DNA of 64,000 nucleotides from Atrichornis clamosus (GCA_013400975.1 WBMZ01000337.1:92050-156049), one strand, 5' to 3'; positions 47,895-63,675 are shown, counted from the stretch's first letter. Program-made: numbers and translations. The notes: generated by a model not told the origin, from the letters alone.

Positions 47895-50761
47895 CTACAA
47901 GGAAATATACAGGCTTTTGTGGTGGCTCTTGCCAAGGGTGGAAAAAACTGCACAGCACCAAGCTTCTGAGATGCTCATCCTGCTCAGTCTAGAGACACAA
48001 TATTTTGTGTGCATCTTTAAGGGGGGAACTATTCTGTGAATTAAGAAGGAAATTCTAATACATTGCAGGCTCAAGCTATATAGAAATGGTTCAGTAAGAC
48101 ACGCCGAACTTTGAGAAATATAGCTGTGCATCAATTTTACAGGTTTTTGACTTTTGGGTAATAGAAGCTGACTTACAGTAGATTACATAGTCCTTCTAGT
48201 TGCATCACAGCAGCCATTGATTTATTGCATATAAGACAGACCAGCTACCATCAATCAATCCATCACACAAGTGCCACTCCCTTCTAACAGCAATCCAAGC
48301 CATAAAGCAAAAATAAAGCCTTCCATTAATGGCATAATTTCTTCCCTGTCCAGTTTAGTGGTGCTTCATTGCAGAAGCTGCTAGGTAACAGAAGGATGCT
48401 TCAAGGAATCTCCTGTGGAGCTGAACAGCCGCAGCATCTCCCTCAATTGTGAGGTGATGCAGAAAACATATTTTTAGTGCCAGATGTCCCAGCAGTGGCA
48501 TCTCTTGAAAAGTGCAAGTTTTAGGGCAGATGGTACAGTGATAACTGCTACATACACCCATCTGAGTTAAGCATCTTTAGGGTTTCATAGGGGAACCATT
48601 CATAAAAATGCAAAGCTGCACTTGGTTTGAACACTATGAAACAAATAATTGTAACAAAGCAGGATGAACCCAATAACACAGAGTATTAGTTTGGTTTAGA
48701 ATGGGAAATGTTAGTTGATACTTGTATTTAAAGGGAGTCTGCAGGTGACATTTGGACCCTAACAGCTTGGCTGTGGCTGTGCAATAAAAGGAGAGATCAA
48801 CCCTTGCTTCAGTACCTAGTCTGTGATATAGAGCTTTTTCCTCTCCATCCCTGGAGATGTCATGCAGACTAATCCACAAACAGGCACAGGGTGCACAGCA
48901 GTGAGGACTCACTACTGAGTCCAACAAGTTGTGGGGACCAGGCACCAAAACACTACAAATTACAGAAAAACCTGCACTTCACACACACGTGTCAGCCAAC
49001 AAGCCTCATGACATTTTCATTTCAGCAGAACATCTTTCATAAAGTGCACTGCTATGGCTCGCTATCCTGCTCCCTCACCAGCATATGAATCTATATGGGT
49101 TCACTACCTGCACAAACCCTACCAGCTTTTCCATGGACTTTTGACATTCAATGTCTTAATGAAAACTAAGAAAATGTAGAAAAAAACCCCCATGAAACCA
49201 GTAGTATTCTTTAGTTTTTCTAAGATATGGCAGGAGTTTTACACAGAGTAGTAAAGAGTGGAATTATTCACCAGTACACATTACACACTGGGTTTGAAAG
49301 AAGAAACACAGAACTGTGTTTTATTAGGGAAAAGAATTACAGTGACCTGATTTTGGCATTGGGAGCAAAAGTATGTGTACTGGAGAGAGGCCTATTCAAA
49401 ACTCATAATAATTGATGCCTCCAGAGGGAAAGACCACTTGACTAGAACTGTAATATTAGGGAGAAATTACAGTAACAAAATGGCTTCAATTACAGCAACA
49501 AGGTATACTTTTAAGGAATAAAGAAGTTTGCGGTCCCTTGGAGGCCTATAAGGAAACCTAAATACACCATAAAGGACTGGAACTGGGACCTTTAAATCAA
49601 GGCAAACGGGGAGCTGTGCACAAGCTGAAATCCATTAACTTTCATTGTCCTGCTGGCACAACCTCCTGTATCCCCACGCTGAGGCTGGACAGGGGCCCCA
49701 AGGACTGCTCTGAACACAATTTCTTCAGATAGGAATGACCTTGAAGTTCTTGTGGACAGTTTGACTCAAAATGTTACTACAAAACTCTACCAATGTTTCA
49801 GGCTGCAAACTAACTGAATCCTCTTAGTGTGCTGGCTCAATGAGCAGAAGAATTTAACTATTTAGGGCATAAAAGGGCAAAGGAAAATGAGGATGAGCCT
49901 AAAGGCTTCATCCTGAGTCCAAGAGGTTTGCCAAAACTGCCTCAGGGAACCAGCTGATGACAAGTATCAGTGATTAACATCCTCTGACTGGAATGTACCA
50001 GCCCTGGCTCCACATAGTCCTGAGCTACCTCAGCTTTCATTTCTCTGCCCAGTAACAGAGCTACGAGCTGAGATCAGTACTTGCTAGGCCTGGACTACCT
50101 CTCTCCTAAATGACTGTATGGGGCACGGTCTGATGACTGCGCGTGGCTGTGGCTGCTTAGAAGCCGTAGATACCCACAGCTGAGATCTTGGTGCTTAGTG
50201 TGAAAGGCCCAACAACCATTTCATGTTTTCCAGTCTAGATGCAAATACATAATTAAGTAATATAGCATTCAACATAAGGGAGAAGTTGGATAAGGTCTTT
50301 TGCTTTGCTTTGTAAGTCATTCCAGGTAACTGCCTTTTGCCCATGGCACATCTGCACTACTAACCTCATGGCATCTCTTTTTTTACAGGAAATACAATAC
50401 CTCCTGGTCACAGGCAAACAAACCAGGGTTGACAAAACATTTTTGGAAAATTTAAAAACACCTTGCATAAAATATTAAATCATGTCTCAGAGCAAAAGCC
50501 CACAAGTCTGATCTCTAAGTCTGTGTAAAAAGCACAAACTTCAACAGAAGACCAGCAACTGAGACACTGGAGAACTGGATCATCACAGTCAAATACATTT
50601 GACATAGTATTTTGCAACAGATGATTTTACTGTTGTGGGTTTTTTTCCTCACAACTGGTCTTTAAAAGAAGAAACAGTAAGTTTGGCAGCAGTAAAGAAT
50701 TCGTAAGAATGCAATTTCCTTCTCTGAAATCGTTTTGGGTACGTGCACACATGTATGTACT

Positions 50762-50803
50762 CACACATACACACACACACACACATACACACACACACAC
50801 ACA
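50762..50803 (+). repeat. (CA)n microsatellite
   Basis: About 20 CA units with two CATA interruptions, inside the PDZRN4 upstream intron. Confidence 0.95.
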
Positions 50804-53800
50804 GAGTAGCTTTCTCTTTGGCTTTTGACTGTGCGCATGTAGGGACTTAACTGTCAGTCTTCAAAACTCAGCATTTTAAAAATCTATGAGAAACGATATT
50901 TGGAAATTCATGAATAGTGCTGACAGACAGATGGTGGGAGGAGAGGGGCTGAAGAGAGAGCTCAGGAAGAGCTCAGGAGATGACAGCCTTCCCCTCTTCT
51001 GGGCACACCGAGGGCAGCCATCTCTCAACACGAAGAGTATTCTGCTGCCAAGTAACAGAAATCAGTGATGAATTGCTAAAAATTTGACTTGCTGCTTCTT
51101 TTCTCTCTGTGGCCAGAACAAAATTCGGTGAATTGCCACAGTAAAGACAACATTTTAAAGTGTTTTACCATAAATTATTTGGTTAAAAGACAGCAATGGA
51201 AATTAGAATAAGGACAATCTTATCTTGAAAGACTGGGATGAAAATTTGCAAAGTAGCTAATTTCTTCATATATAGAAAAGACAGCAGAGAGATGCAGATC
51301 AGTGTAGGATTGAAACTGGTTATATTGGTCATCCTCTAAAGTGACGGAGAAGTGACTATATCCTCTGGGTACCAGCTAAACACCGACATTTACTTCAGTG
51401 ATGGAAAACTAGTTTACAGGCTGTCAGCCTCAGGAGACACAAGACCAAATAAGGACTGTCACCTCTTCAGAGAGGGAATGCTAGGTTACTACTGTCATTT
51501 CTCTCAAATGTTAGAGGAGTCTATTATGAATATCAGTAACTGGGTTGTTTGCTTTCTAGAACTACTGAAAAGAGATTAAGGGCTATTAAAGAAGACCTTG
51601 TAAAAATTTGCATCAGTTTGCATTTATAGCAGGTCTTTCTACTAAGAGCTAGAATACACAGAGTAAAGCTGATGATCTGTTACAAAACAGACCATGAACC
51701 CTTCTACAATCAGTATTAAACAGTTTTTTGAGGGAAGAAGAGCTCTGAACTCTTCACAGTTTCCCTCCACACACTGGATAACAGATTACAGCATAAGAGG
51801 AGATTTGGTAAAGTTTCTTCTCACTACACACAGAAAATGTTGAAAAGTTAATTCATCAGACGACCCTGTGCTGGAGAACTGCACACATGGACAGCTTATT
51901 CTGCCACATTTTTCTTTGTTGACCACTCTGCCAATGATATCTACTAACACATGCACACCTTTGAATCATTCCCTCTACTTTCTATCAGGATTAATTACTC
52001 CCTGTTCAACAGTGTTCACCCCACTTAAAGCGTGGCTCTGCTCCACTGCCTGTCATTCCCCTCACCTCCATTTGAACCATCCCACCCTGACACTCTTCTC
52101 CACCCACACAATCCTTCTGTTCTCATCTTCTAAACCTTTCTCAGCTCACTCTTTCCCTAATGACCCTTTGCCCATATTCACAGACGGTAGCCTCACTCAC
52201 CATATGCTCCCTTTTCCCACCAAATGTTTACATTCCCAGTAAGTGTCCATGTCGACACAGCCCCCACATCACCTTTCTTTTACTTTCACCTTATAACTCA
52301 TTCTGTTATCTCACCTATAGAAATATGTGAAGAAATCATTGGCAAGCAGAAAGACCCATCTACTAAAGTGACCTCTTCACTATGTATGAAACACATATAC
52401 AGCTGAGTACTACCGAAACAACCTGTTGTTACTGCCAGTTCATTCTCCTTCATCTCAGTCACCTTGTGATTCTTTGTCTTGCCATCTCATGCTTCTCCGT
52501 GATGAGAAGTTTTTGCATGGGTAGGAAATAAGGCAAACAAGAAATTAAAGCTCAGATCAAATTAGTTGTAATGAACAGCAAGATACTAACTTCCCAAGGT
52601 AGGAGACTCAAAGCTTATACAAGAATTTCCAGAGTTTGGAGGCAACTGTGTGACTTTGAAACTATAACAAACTTTAGATTTCAAGTGTCCATTGCCCTGC
52701 AACTTACAGGGAATAAGCAGGTTTATGGAAGCCCTGAGAAGAAGAGTTAGTGAAGACATTGAATGAATTCTTTGCACGGTACTGTAACTTTTGGGCTGCT
52801 CTAATGCAATGGAGGTTTAATGAGAAATGTACTTCCCTATTTCTAGAGTGTTTAGAGTCCAGTTGCTAGACACTATAATAATTTTTTTTTTGTTCACTGA
52901 TGACTTGTCATGAAATGCAAGAAGACTAGTTTACTAGTACTGTAGATCAGTATAACTAACAAATGTCAATCATTTATTCACTATTTTACAATATGAAAAA
53001 GGTAAACTCTATACTTAGCTACCTCATGACCAAACATATATGTAGGACTGGGAGTCTCCTGAGACTATGCTGACAAGGAAACCTTCCAATCCCTTCACAA
53101 TTTATTTGTGTATGGAAACACAATGACCTATTTCCAGACTAGAAAAACTTTAATAAGGAATGAAGATTAACCTATTGATACAAGTAACTGGTTGCAAGAT
53201 TAAGAAATGTAAAATTTCTGAAAAATCATTTGGTGCACTTTAGATTACTGGGCATATGTTTGAGATTATTCCCTCGATTATGTGCTCTACTGAGGAAGGG
53301 AAATTTCCCTACCTTCTCATACTTTTCATACTTTAAAAAAATAATAAATTACTAAGATCTTGCCTCATAAGAAAGCCTTTTTTTAAGCAGATTTCCAGAA
53401 GTTTTCTCCTTTTAAGTCTCTATTCCCTGTTCAATTGTTAACTGCATTGGTGCAGTCACCTCATATAACTTTTTGTGACTTGTTTTCCTTATCTGTAAGC
53501 AGAAAACAATGCAAACACTATCAGAGTAGCAGGACATTAAGGAATAAATGATTGCAGAATGTTTGAAAAGCTCTGCAAGAATACTGTAAATAGTGTACAT
53601 CCTTCCAATATTCCCCACCTACCTGTATAGCAATTGTTGAATCCAGTTTAAGGACCAAGAAAGACTATAAAAATCATCACAACTACTGGGTTTCCTTCAC
53701 CTGTACAGCATGTCAGAGTAATGGGTCCCATGAACTCTGGTTATGCTTTTAGAAGGGGCATCATTGAATCAAAACACAATTGTATTTTTTCTAAATGGAC

Positions 53801-56800
53801 AGTGTATGTTCAGTTAACATTAAACTTCTCATTACAATGAGAATATCATCTGGCCATTGAGACACAGTCAAAAGCCCAATTAATTTTAATTAGTGTTACT
53901 CCCCAGTGTAACAGAACCCGTGATTCATAGTTCAAGGTTTATATTTTTGTGACATGATAAGACAGAAGATCCTAAACGTTTTCAGTTTGTGATACAGTCA
54001 ACTATTTAATTTCTTAGCATTAACTAGAATCTACTCATCCCATTTAGCTCCATTATCTTTAGAGAAAAAGATCAATATAATCGAGCCTATAAAACCAAAA
54101 CACTGTGCTTTCTTCCCTCTCCTGTTCAAACAACTGTCCTGAACAGAGGGGGAAAAAAAAGACGGAAAGGAGAAGGGAAGCTTTGTGGTTTACAAGTATG
54201 AAAACAACAGGTTTTAAATCAGGAGCCAACATAACAGTACACACATAAGATTTTAGAAAAGGAAATCACCACAACATTCCTACTCTAGCAGCAGAAAGAT
54301 AAAATGCTGCCAGTCTGGAAAACTCCTTGTCTGGTGAAACAAACAATGCAATTCAGAGATGCTTTATCTTAATCCTAAAATGTATGAAAGATGGCAGACA
54401 AGTTCCGTCGACAAAGCCCACAGTAATGTAATGGTGTTCCAAGGCAAAAGAATTCCAAGAGATGCAGTCTGTAGACATTTGTGGGTTCAGCAATTTTTCT
54501 GTACCAGTGGAGGGTTATTAGTACCTCTTGGATCAAAACCAGATTACAGTTGTTACTAGCCGGTATTATTGCAACATCAAGGAAAAGAAAACACACACAA
54601 AATAAATGTTATCTTCATAGCCACCCAGAACAATGCAGTTACCACCAATTAGTGGATTACTGCCCATGGCTAGATAAGTGGTCATGTGCAGACTCTGAAA
54701 CAACCCCAGATGTGAGATGAAACACCTTTACGTTCTATCCCTTTACAGACCACTACCAGGCAGAACTTCAAACTCTTTACACAATTTACCTCATAGTGGG
54801 ATGACATAATAGTTTGCAAATGCTAAAATACACGAAGGTTTAGCTGACAGGTTTTATGATTATGTCCTTGTTTTCCTCAGTTTTTTTCAAAAGCACCTGT
54901 AGTGTATTGTCTCATGTCTGGCAAGTTATTCTGTTGTCATAGTGTTGATTGCCCTTTCAGAAGAAATCAAGGCTTATTGGATGCAATGAGGGGCCCAGTA
55001 TCTGATGGTCCCAGGTGGAAAAGTGTTGCATTTAGCATACATTTTAAGAAAAAGAAAAAACAACACCAAAATAATAAAGTAAAATAAGAAAAGAGTAGTT
55101 ACTTTTGTCTTTACTTTTCCTTTTTCACCTGTGGTAATAGCTGAGAAGCTGCTTTTACTGTTCATCTTGCTAAGGGTATAATTGACAGAATGAGTAATTG
55201 AATGAATGAAGCACAAAAGGCCGAGATCAGAGTACTTACAGAATAGCTCAATGAAGAATTAACTGAGAAAGTACACTAAAGTCTGACTTATTTTAATAAA
55301 GTAGTTAGACTGAAAAAAAATCTTCATCTATTTGAGCTAGTGCCACTCTTCTGATACATCAAACAGATGTGCTCAGGGACTAAATAGACTACATACAACT
55401 TAAGATTCATTCTTCAGTATCATCTTGTTTCTGCATCTTTATGGGTGAGAGCAACTTCCAGTTTATATGCATAGTTGAATTTTGGCTGCTTTTCACACTT
55501 TCTGTTGGGGTTACTATATAAAGGTTCTGCAAAGTAAGATCAATTTTGTCAGCTTCTTGTTGGTTTCTGTAAAATATGTAAGCTGAGCAAAGCTCAGTTT
55601 AGTAATTCCAACTTCGCAGTTCTTATCTACTCACTGGGAGCGATGTAAGCATTCAGATCGTTTTCAGACAGAGCTTCAAACAGCCAAACACCTCACAGCA
55701 CCTTGCTAATAGTACTCACTTTCTTGGTCTCTTCCTCCACATGACTGGAGGAAGATACCTTTGTCCAGGCTGCCAATTCACTGGTCATTTACATTGCTAC
55801 CTTATATAATATTTAATCTTCATAATGCCATACACTCATCATCACTGGCAATTCTGCTCATGAAATAAAAATAAATAATACCAACAGAACCTTCACTCTC
55901 TATACAGGAACAGTTCAAACTAATGAAGCCCTAGGAGGGTAGAGAGCTAACAGTGGAGTTACTAAATAGAAAAATTTATCTCAAATTCAGAAGTGACGAG
56001 AATGGTATTACATGTTACATAAAATAATGAGTTTCAAATTAGAGTGGGTGTAAAACAGAGCAAATGACAGCTCGGGTTTGTAACAAAATAAGCATCATCA
56101 GGAGAATAAATGCTATTCTTTAGACTACATTTTAAAGCACAGCTTATTTCACTTCTGAATTTGTACCATGCAGGAGAAGTTGCGATTGTCATGTACGAAT
56201 GATCAGGGTGTCTACAATGGGTAAGACTACACACTTAGGCAGTTTTCAAACAGGTATCACATTCGACATTAGCCAAATTATGCTTCCAACACTCTTAGCT
56301 CAGCTTTGTCTAGAGGTTATGTCTTTAATGGTGACCAGAAGTAATTTGAAGAAACTCAGAGAGAAGAGATGTAAATCCTAGCATTGGTAGAAATCATCAA
56401 AATAATCTATTTCAAATATGATTATATCTTCTTCTATGGGCTACCTGTCTCTGTTTAGATGAAGAGTGTCTGTGGTGCCTCTATTGTACGTTTAGCAAAG
56501 TCATTTCATGCTAAGGTAGGTATTTTGCTTTCAGGGTTGGGGTGAGTGTTAAATATTTAATTCCTTACTTGCACGTGCGTGTCTGTGTGTGCAAACTTAT
56601 GCATATGACTATATAGGCACACACAGTGCATATATATCTGTGTGTAAGTGCATGCCAGGGAAATCAGTTACGCTGCAGAGAGTCTTTCCTGGCAATAATC
56701 AAACAATTAATTTAAGAGCGTGATCACAATTCTTGAAAACACAGTGATAGGGCATATGCTTATAATGAGGAAGCCAAAGTGTCAGACGACCCCACAATTC

Positions 56801-59800
56801 ACAGAACCAGAGTAGTGACATTTACAGCCATCTCTGGACTTTGCCAACTTTTAATGACAAACCATAGAGAAGAATAACTATTTATTAATCCGGGCAAAAG
56901 GAAAAATGGCAAAAGAAAACAAGAATTTACAGTTTCTAGAAAAGCTCCTCTGTCATAAGATAGATCAGTCAAACATAAAAACCTTCTCTCACTTTACCTC
57001 CATGACAACTGAGTGTTTAGGGTGAGCTACTGTAAAGAAAACAGCTCACAGGAGAGACTATATAGAGGAAATGCCTATCACTGCGGCTTTCTTAAGTGTG
57101 CCAATAAAAAAAGATCAAAACCGCCTGGGATTCTGGGACTTCCAGACTGAAGGTAAGCAATACTGTAGGCAAACAAAGGGATCCTAGACCCGAGAACTAT
57201 CCTAATGCCATCAAGAGTTATGCTCTCCTGTCAGACGGATTTTCCAGGAAATACGTTAATGTCTATGTAACACAGGCTAATTGTAGGCTATGTTCCAGAA
57301 GTATTCAGTGTGAAACAGAGTGCAATGAAACAGCCCTCCCCTTTACAGGTCACTGCAGGGTCCTACTGCATTCTTTTCACAATGAATAAACTTATATTTA
57401 AAAGCTTTCAGGGGATTAGGTTTACAAACACTGGCCACTTTCACCAGAAAAACAATGCTTCCATCAGAAAAGCAAAGCTCTTAACTCCTCTGGTACCTTC
57501 ACCATGGAAGGTAATAAGCACTGCAGGATTTTAGCACATTATAGATTAGTTTTAGAATGCATTCTGTAAATGCCTATGGAGATTTGGTAGAGTTCAAGGT
57601 TTTGCTTTTAAAGTGACTGACATTCTCAAGTTGTGAAAATAACCTAAAGAAATAAGTTCTTTTTTCTTCTCCCTAACAGTCCCAGTATGTTCTGTTATTG
57701 AGATTTTACACAGACAGGCACATCCACAATGTACTTGGGGGCTATTTGGATGGAAATAGAAAAGCTATGGAGCAAGACAGAGCCAGCCTAGATGTAAACA
57801 AGTTGAAACTGCTGGCAGCTGTGCTGTTACAAATAAAATTGCATTCCCCAGTGTCTTCTCACTTATCAGTTTTGACAGATGACTGTACTGACTTCTCATA
57901 AACAGCATCGAAAAGGACAAATCACATTGGGTGTCAGATTTGCCAGAATGAATCTGGTTGGTAGCTTACCATAAAGAAATAGAGGGTTATCTCCATTCCA
58001 CAAGGTGGGAAAAACAATGCTCAGTCCAACGGGTGGGGGCTCTACCTTATAGGCTAAGGTCTCATTTAATCCTTATTTTTTAAAGTCTGGTTTAGATTTA
58101 AGAATCTCTGACACAAGATTTGTTTACATCAAAGCAGAAAGTAGAAATATCAGCAAGCATTTCTCAAATGCATAATCCAAAACCAAATACAATGTAGTAT
58201 GAAAAATACTTAGAAAAAAAATCCCTCTCCTGCTGATCCCTTCATTATAGCTACACTTAGAGCCACATGGTGTTTTGTGTCCAGACAAAGAATGTTCCAG
58301 GACAGCAGGATGCTGTAGACAATGATACCAGTGTTAAAAAACAAAACAAAAGGAAAAAAAATAATTAGCAGAAAAACCCAGAACTAAAATGCTGAGATAT
58401 AGGCACCTATTAATAAAATATCATCTTGCAACAGTGGGAGCAGAATTTGTCCCTGTAGCTGCTGAATCCTTTGATAATAAAGAAGCTCCAATGGATGTGG
58501 GAACTTACTCTCACACTGCAGCTCTGGAGTGAAAATTTTTGGTGTGTGCCACACTTCTATGTAAAAAATCAAACAACGGAGTAACTTAAGGTATGGTACG
58601 CCTGCCAGTGTGTATTCAGCAGTGTGATGTGTGATGATCGGTAACAGTCTGCTGGCCGCGAGCAGGAGGAGAGACACCCTGGTGTCAGCTGAGACTCCCA
58701 TCGGGTGAAGACAGAGGGTGGACAGCAGTCATGGAGCAGATGGGACAATGGGTTGGGCTGGATGAATGATGGAGCTGGACGACAAATGTGAGCAACATGT
58801 GATCACTGTGCTATGAACAAATTCAGTGTTGCAGTGGGAGGAAGGGTCTGAGCATATGGGCATGAGATAAACACAACTTTCAATTCTGTGGGCCTGGCAG
58901 GCCTTGTGTGGCCTGTCTGACTTGCATTTAAAGGATATTTTAGTTTAAAGACACATGGTGGACTTTAGAGTGAGTGTATGTCATATGAAAGTCAAAGAGG
59001 GAAAAAAAAACCCCGTTACAGATTACAGGTTTCCTGGCTGCCAAATGCTCAACAGCTGATATTGTATCCTCCAAGAAGTCATAAACCTCCTCTTGAAGCT
59101 TAGCTAGCATACATGACAGCCAATCTTCAGATTCCTGTCAAAAAGATAAATCCAAAAACTCAACCTTTATGGGAAGTATTAAACATAAAATACCCTGAAT
59201 GCTATTAAAAACCATTTTCCCTCTATTGTCTGGATGATCTCACTTGCTGAAACGTAAAATATCCACTGTCTTATTTCAAGCAATCCATGATCTGTCTTTT
59301 CTCCCTAATTCTTCTGGCTTCCTATTCGTCCTCTTTATTTCTGTTTTTTCCCCATGGAGCAATACGAATGCTAATTTATTAAAGGTACTTAACTACATAC
59401 CTATATTTTCCTATGATATATATGCATATATATTTTCTCCTGCTTGAGACCCAACAGATTTTCTGGTACTGGTGTACTTGGGAAAACCATGAGTTCTTGT
59501 TTTCTAAGCAGAGAGATCCACGATGAACTGCTATTATGTAATATTTTTCAGCAGTCAACTTCAGTCCTTGCTATTGGTCTTTCACTCAATAGAAATGTGA
59601 ATTTGCAAGGATACAAGAGGAGGTTAAAGTATAATTAGCTAACTGATAATATGCAACAAAGGGTTTCTTTTTCACTGATCTTAGATCCTACGGTCTCACT
59701 TTCTTCTCGTTAGACAAAATAAGTGGCAATAGCACAGACAAGGTTGAAACTGCACCTAATGTGAAAATGAGATAAGCAGACTGGAGGAGTAACTATTCTA

Positions 59801-60035
59801 TTGTTCAGTGTGTGCAAATATACTAAACTGTCACATTGGTTTGAGCTCCTTGGGGGTGGGGAGAAGAAACTCATCAAACTTAAACAATCCATTTTTCTTT
59901 TCTTTTGGGGCTTTACAGAATTTTCTCCCCAATCCGTTTTCCAATGGTAATAAAATGTTAGAATGGACCTTCTCTTGGTTATCAGGTAGGAATACAGCAC
60001 TCCATGTCTGGCTAGAAGTCCACTAACTAATTAGA

Positions 60036-60335
60036 GGGCCAGAGTACATATCCTACAAGGGGAAGCTGGGAGAACTGCATTTGGTTAGCCTTTTGAAGAA
60101 AAGTCATCTTCTTAATAAGGAGATAGTATTGCTTCCTTCAGGTATCAAGCACAAGTGTGCAGAGAAGTCAGAACTCTTCTTTGTGGTGCATTGTGACAGC
60201 CACATGAGACAACAGACATGAGTCGCCACTCAGGAAATTCCAATCAGATATTTAGGGAAGTGCTTCTTACCATGAGGGTAGTCAAAGACTGGAAGAGTTA
60301 TCCTGAGAAGGTGTAGACTCTATACTGCAAAACAT
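60036..60335 (+). mobile_element. Old CR1 LINE fragment in PDZRN4 intron
   Basis: Diverged but ordered CR1 phrases: GAAGCTGGGAGAACTGCATT, TTGGTTAGCCTTTTGAAGAA, then GGAAATTCCAATCAGATATT, CTTACCATGAGGGTAGTCAA followed by AGACTGGAAGAG. These correspond to CR1 'agattagatattaggaa...atgagggtggtgaaacactggaacag'. The high divergence suggests an old insertion. Confidence 0.85.
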
Positions 60336-63300
60336 AACCAACTATAACTATATCAGCTGTATGATCAGCATCCATTTCTTTGCTCCTCTACAGAAAATCT
60401 GTTGAAAGTAAGAATTCTGATCAGGCCAGGAACTTCAGGTCCCCAGAAGATAGATATTCCCCTTCCAAAAAGCACATATGCTGCAGTTGTTTCTCTCAAG
60501 TTTAATAAAGAGCCCCTTCATAGCTCAGAGTTCTTTCTAAACTGTAGTAAGTGCCTTTTTCTAGACAACAAACCTTAGATATACAAAGTCCAAGGATTTA
60601 AGGAGCGTCATAGCTGCAGTTCAAATCAGCTGAGCATCACTTGGCATAGTTAGCCTTCACAATACAATGAAGTAAATAATATATTAAAACAATACTATAC
60701 GATAAACTTCACCTACTGAAGGTGAAATCATACTTTATATTTGCCGTATTTCAAAATGTTGCTGCCCAGTACTTGGTTCTGTAAACATCATTGTTACTGC
60801 TGCCTGCCTGCTTTGAACCTGAAACATATCAGAAGATTTATCTGCCTCATCAGCATCTCCTAAACACGCAGGCAGCCAATCGAAATGGGGAGGCATAACA
60901 GATGTGCCAACATCTGCTGCAGCAAGCATTTATCTGGACAGTGGAATATACAGCTGTAGGTTCAAACTCTTAACTAGTTACAATTCCATGTGTTTGGACT
61001 GGCTAGATCTACAACTGTTTGAAGGCTATTTTGGGATATTAATTGAAATCAGTTGAAAATGCAGTTTTTCAATTACGTTTGTGAAAAATATACCTTCCTG
61101 TAACTCAGTTTATGCCTTTCAGACACAGTAAAGGCAAGATACTATGAAAAAGCTAATTTTAAAGTTGAACTTATAAAATTAGAAATTCTTAGAAATCACT
61201 ATTAAAATTCCATCCCATCCATGCTCTTGTTTACCTTTAGGTACACTCATATTAATATATGTGTACTTAAAATATGCAAATTTTAATCACATACATGTGC
61301 CTATAAATCAAGCACATGAAGCAATAGGCAATGACTTTCAAAACACGTTTTTGTTTTCCTGGCACCAAAATGAGGTCTATGGGCACCATAGCCATGCTGA
61401 GTTTCAGCTGTTCAGACTTCTGTTGCACACAGAAATGTCCTCTACCCTCAAACACATACTTGTGCAGATTGATAAAATCATGAGATGAAATACAAAGCAT
61501 ACCCATCATCTGTTTTTTTGATGCACAATACAGTTTCACCTGTATTCCTGCTCACCAAACCATGCCCTCCAGGAATGACTATCCCATTCTCTTTGAAGAG
61601 ATCCCTCATTAAATAAAAAAGCAAACTCCCAGAAAAAAGGCCTCTCCTGCTTTTTTTGATTTCTCCTCTGAAGGCCCAGCATGCATAATACTGAAACCTT
61701 GTTTAAAGTCCATTTTCTTGCAAAAGGTTCCCTCTTGCTAGGGGGATTCAGCCCATGCTTCCTGTGCTCTAGGATTTCCTAGGATACTAAGTTTTAAAAT
61801 AGCAATATTACAATAAGCTGGTTAACATGACTTAGGCTATTTTTAAAAGAAAATGTAAAATAAATTATTTTCTCCCATCTTTTGTCTGTATAGCTAGCTT
61901 TCATGTTTCCAAGACAGACTACGTGAACATTCAAGTAGAAAGCATATGAAAAATAGCATTAATAAAATCCTTAGAAACATTTTGACTGTAAAGCATATAT
62001 GGAAGTATGTGGGAAAATAATGTAAGAACTGTCTAAACAAAGAATTTCTCCCAACCAGAAGATTTATAATCCACAGATTTCCATAAATATGAAAATATTG
62101 CCAGCACCTTTCTCTTCCTTCACTGACTGCAAAGCACATACCATATGTTGTAATGTTGCCCAACAATAAAGAGTTGTGAACTAAAGTCACTTTTCTTAAT
62201 TTTCGTGGAAAAACATAAGCTCTGATAACAGGTAGGGATTTTTATTATCTTCCTGCCAGGTGAAGTAAGGAGTAAACCTGTCCTTGTTTAATGAAATCAT
62301 GAAACAGAATGAATATCACTGACTTGATATATTTTCCTTCTGTTTTAAAACACAATAAATGGTGATAACCTTGATAAATTTCCCCATGTCAGTTTTGTGT
62401 CTTTGTCTCCCCATTCTCTTATTACCCTCTGCAGTTGTGGACCCAATTCAAATCCTAAATTGGGATATTCATTACTTAGGGAAGGTGAGATGACAGCAAC
62501 TTCATTTACTTTGAATGTCAGAATTTTGTGATGATATGCAGAAATACACTCAAAATCAACAAACAGCTGTGGCAGAAACTATCCTGATATCCCCTTCTAT
62601 CTAAATGACCTGATGACTAGCAAGGAAGAAGAGTGATTTAATGGCCAAAAAAGAGATGCATTACAATTAAAGGCTTCTGGGTTATACTGCCAGTTCTGCC
62701 ACTGATTGACTTGGCAAGTTTCTCAATACAATTGTCCTTAGTTCACCTGCTTGTGAATTCCTACAGAAGTACAGGACATCACAACACTGAAGAACCTCAG
62801 TAGAATGGTTTTGTTTAATTTATTTATATGAAAAGTGACTTCAATTCTTAAAAGAATGAAAAGGTGAAAAGAAAGGGCTGCTCCTTTTACCAATCCTTTG
62901 CTCATTTACAGTGTACAGTTGGCCACAGTTAGGGAGAAATTCCATATTTATTATAGTCTATGTGTAAATTATACTGATGAAAATTTACAGGTATTTTAAA
63001 AATAAAAATGCCAGTGAAATATATAATCTTATGCTGTTTTATGCCAAATTCATGCTAAACGGGTCTTCTTTTAATTACTATACAGTGTTATTCAAAGAAA
63101 AACAGCAAAAAAATATTCCAGTGCCACTTTCCACTATTAACTGTGACCTTTTCCATTTTTAGTCAGTAGTTGCAGTCAGCTCGATCATAGGCCGGGTGTT
63201 TGCAGCTCAGAACTCCTTTTGAGTTAAAAGGAAAAAAATCACAAGGAAGGGTTTTAGAAGACCTGATCATTGTAGTGCTTTCTCAGACCCAACTGAAGCA

Positions 63301-63675
63301 ACTCTACTTATCTATTTACTAGTCTGGGAGACTTCCTCATAAGATAGCTTTAACACATATTCCATTTTTTCTCTGTATTTGTATGATACAACAGGTGGAA
63401 TGGAGGAAAAAAAAGCCCAGTCACCCCAAGACCCCTCAAACCAGACTCTCCTAAGCAACCAAGACCACAGATTACAGGCAAACACACACCTGTTAACTTT
63501 TGTCATGGTAATTCTTATCAGCAGGTGCTATATAATATTAAGAATTGCCACAAAAAATCAGAATAATGGTGTCAGTAAATGTCTCTATACCATGGGGCAT
63601 CCATGATTCAGCCATAACTTCTAGGTCTGAACCAGTGGTCAGAAAATAAACGTAATCTACCAATTCTCCTATAAC

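Noticed and set aside
58384..58760. Possible decayed DNA transposon or mariner-like piece (105-codon minus-strand frame)
   Set aside because: No terminal inverted repeats or transposase motif could be recognised.
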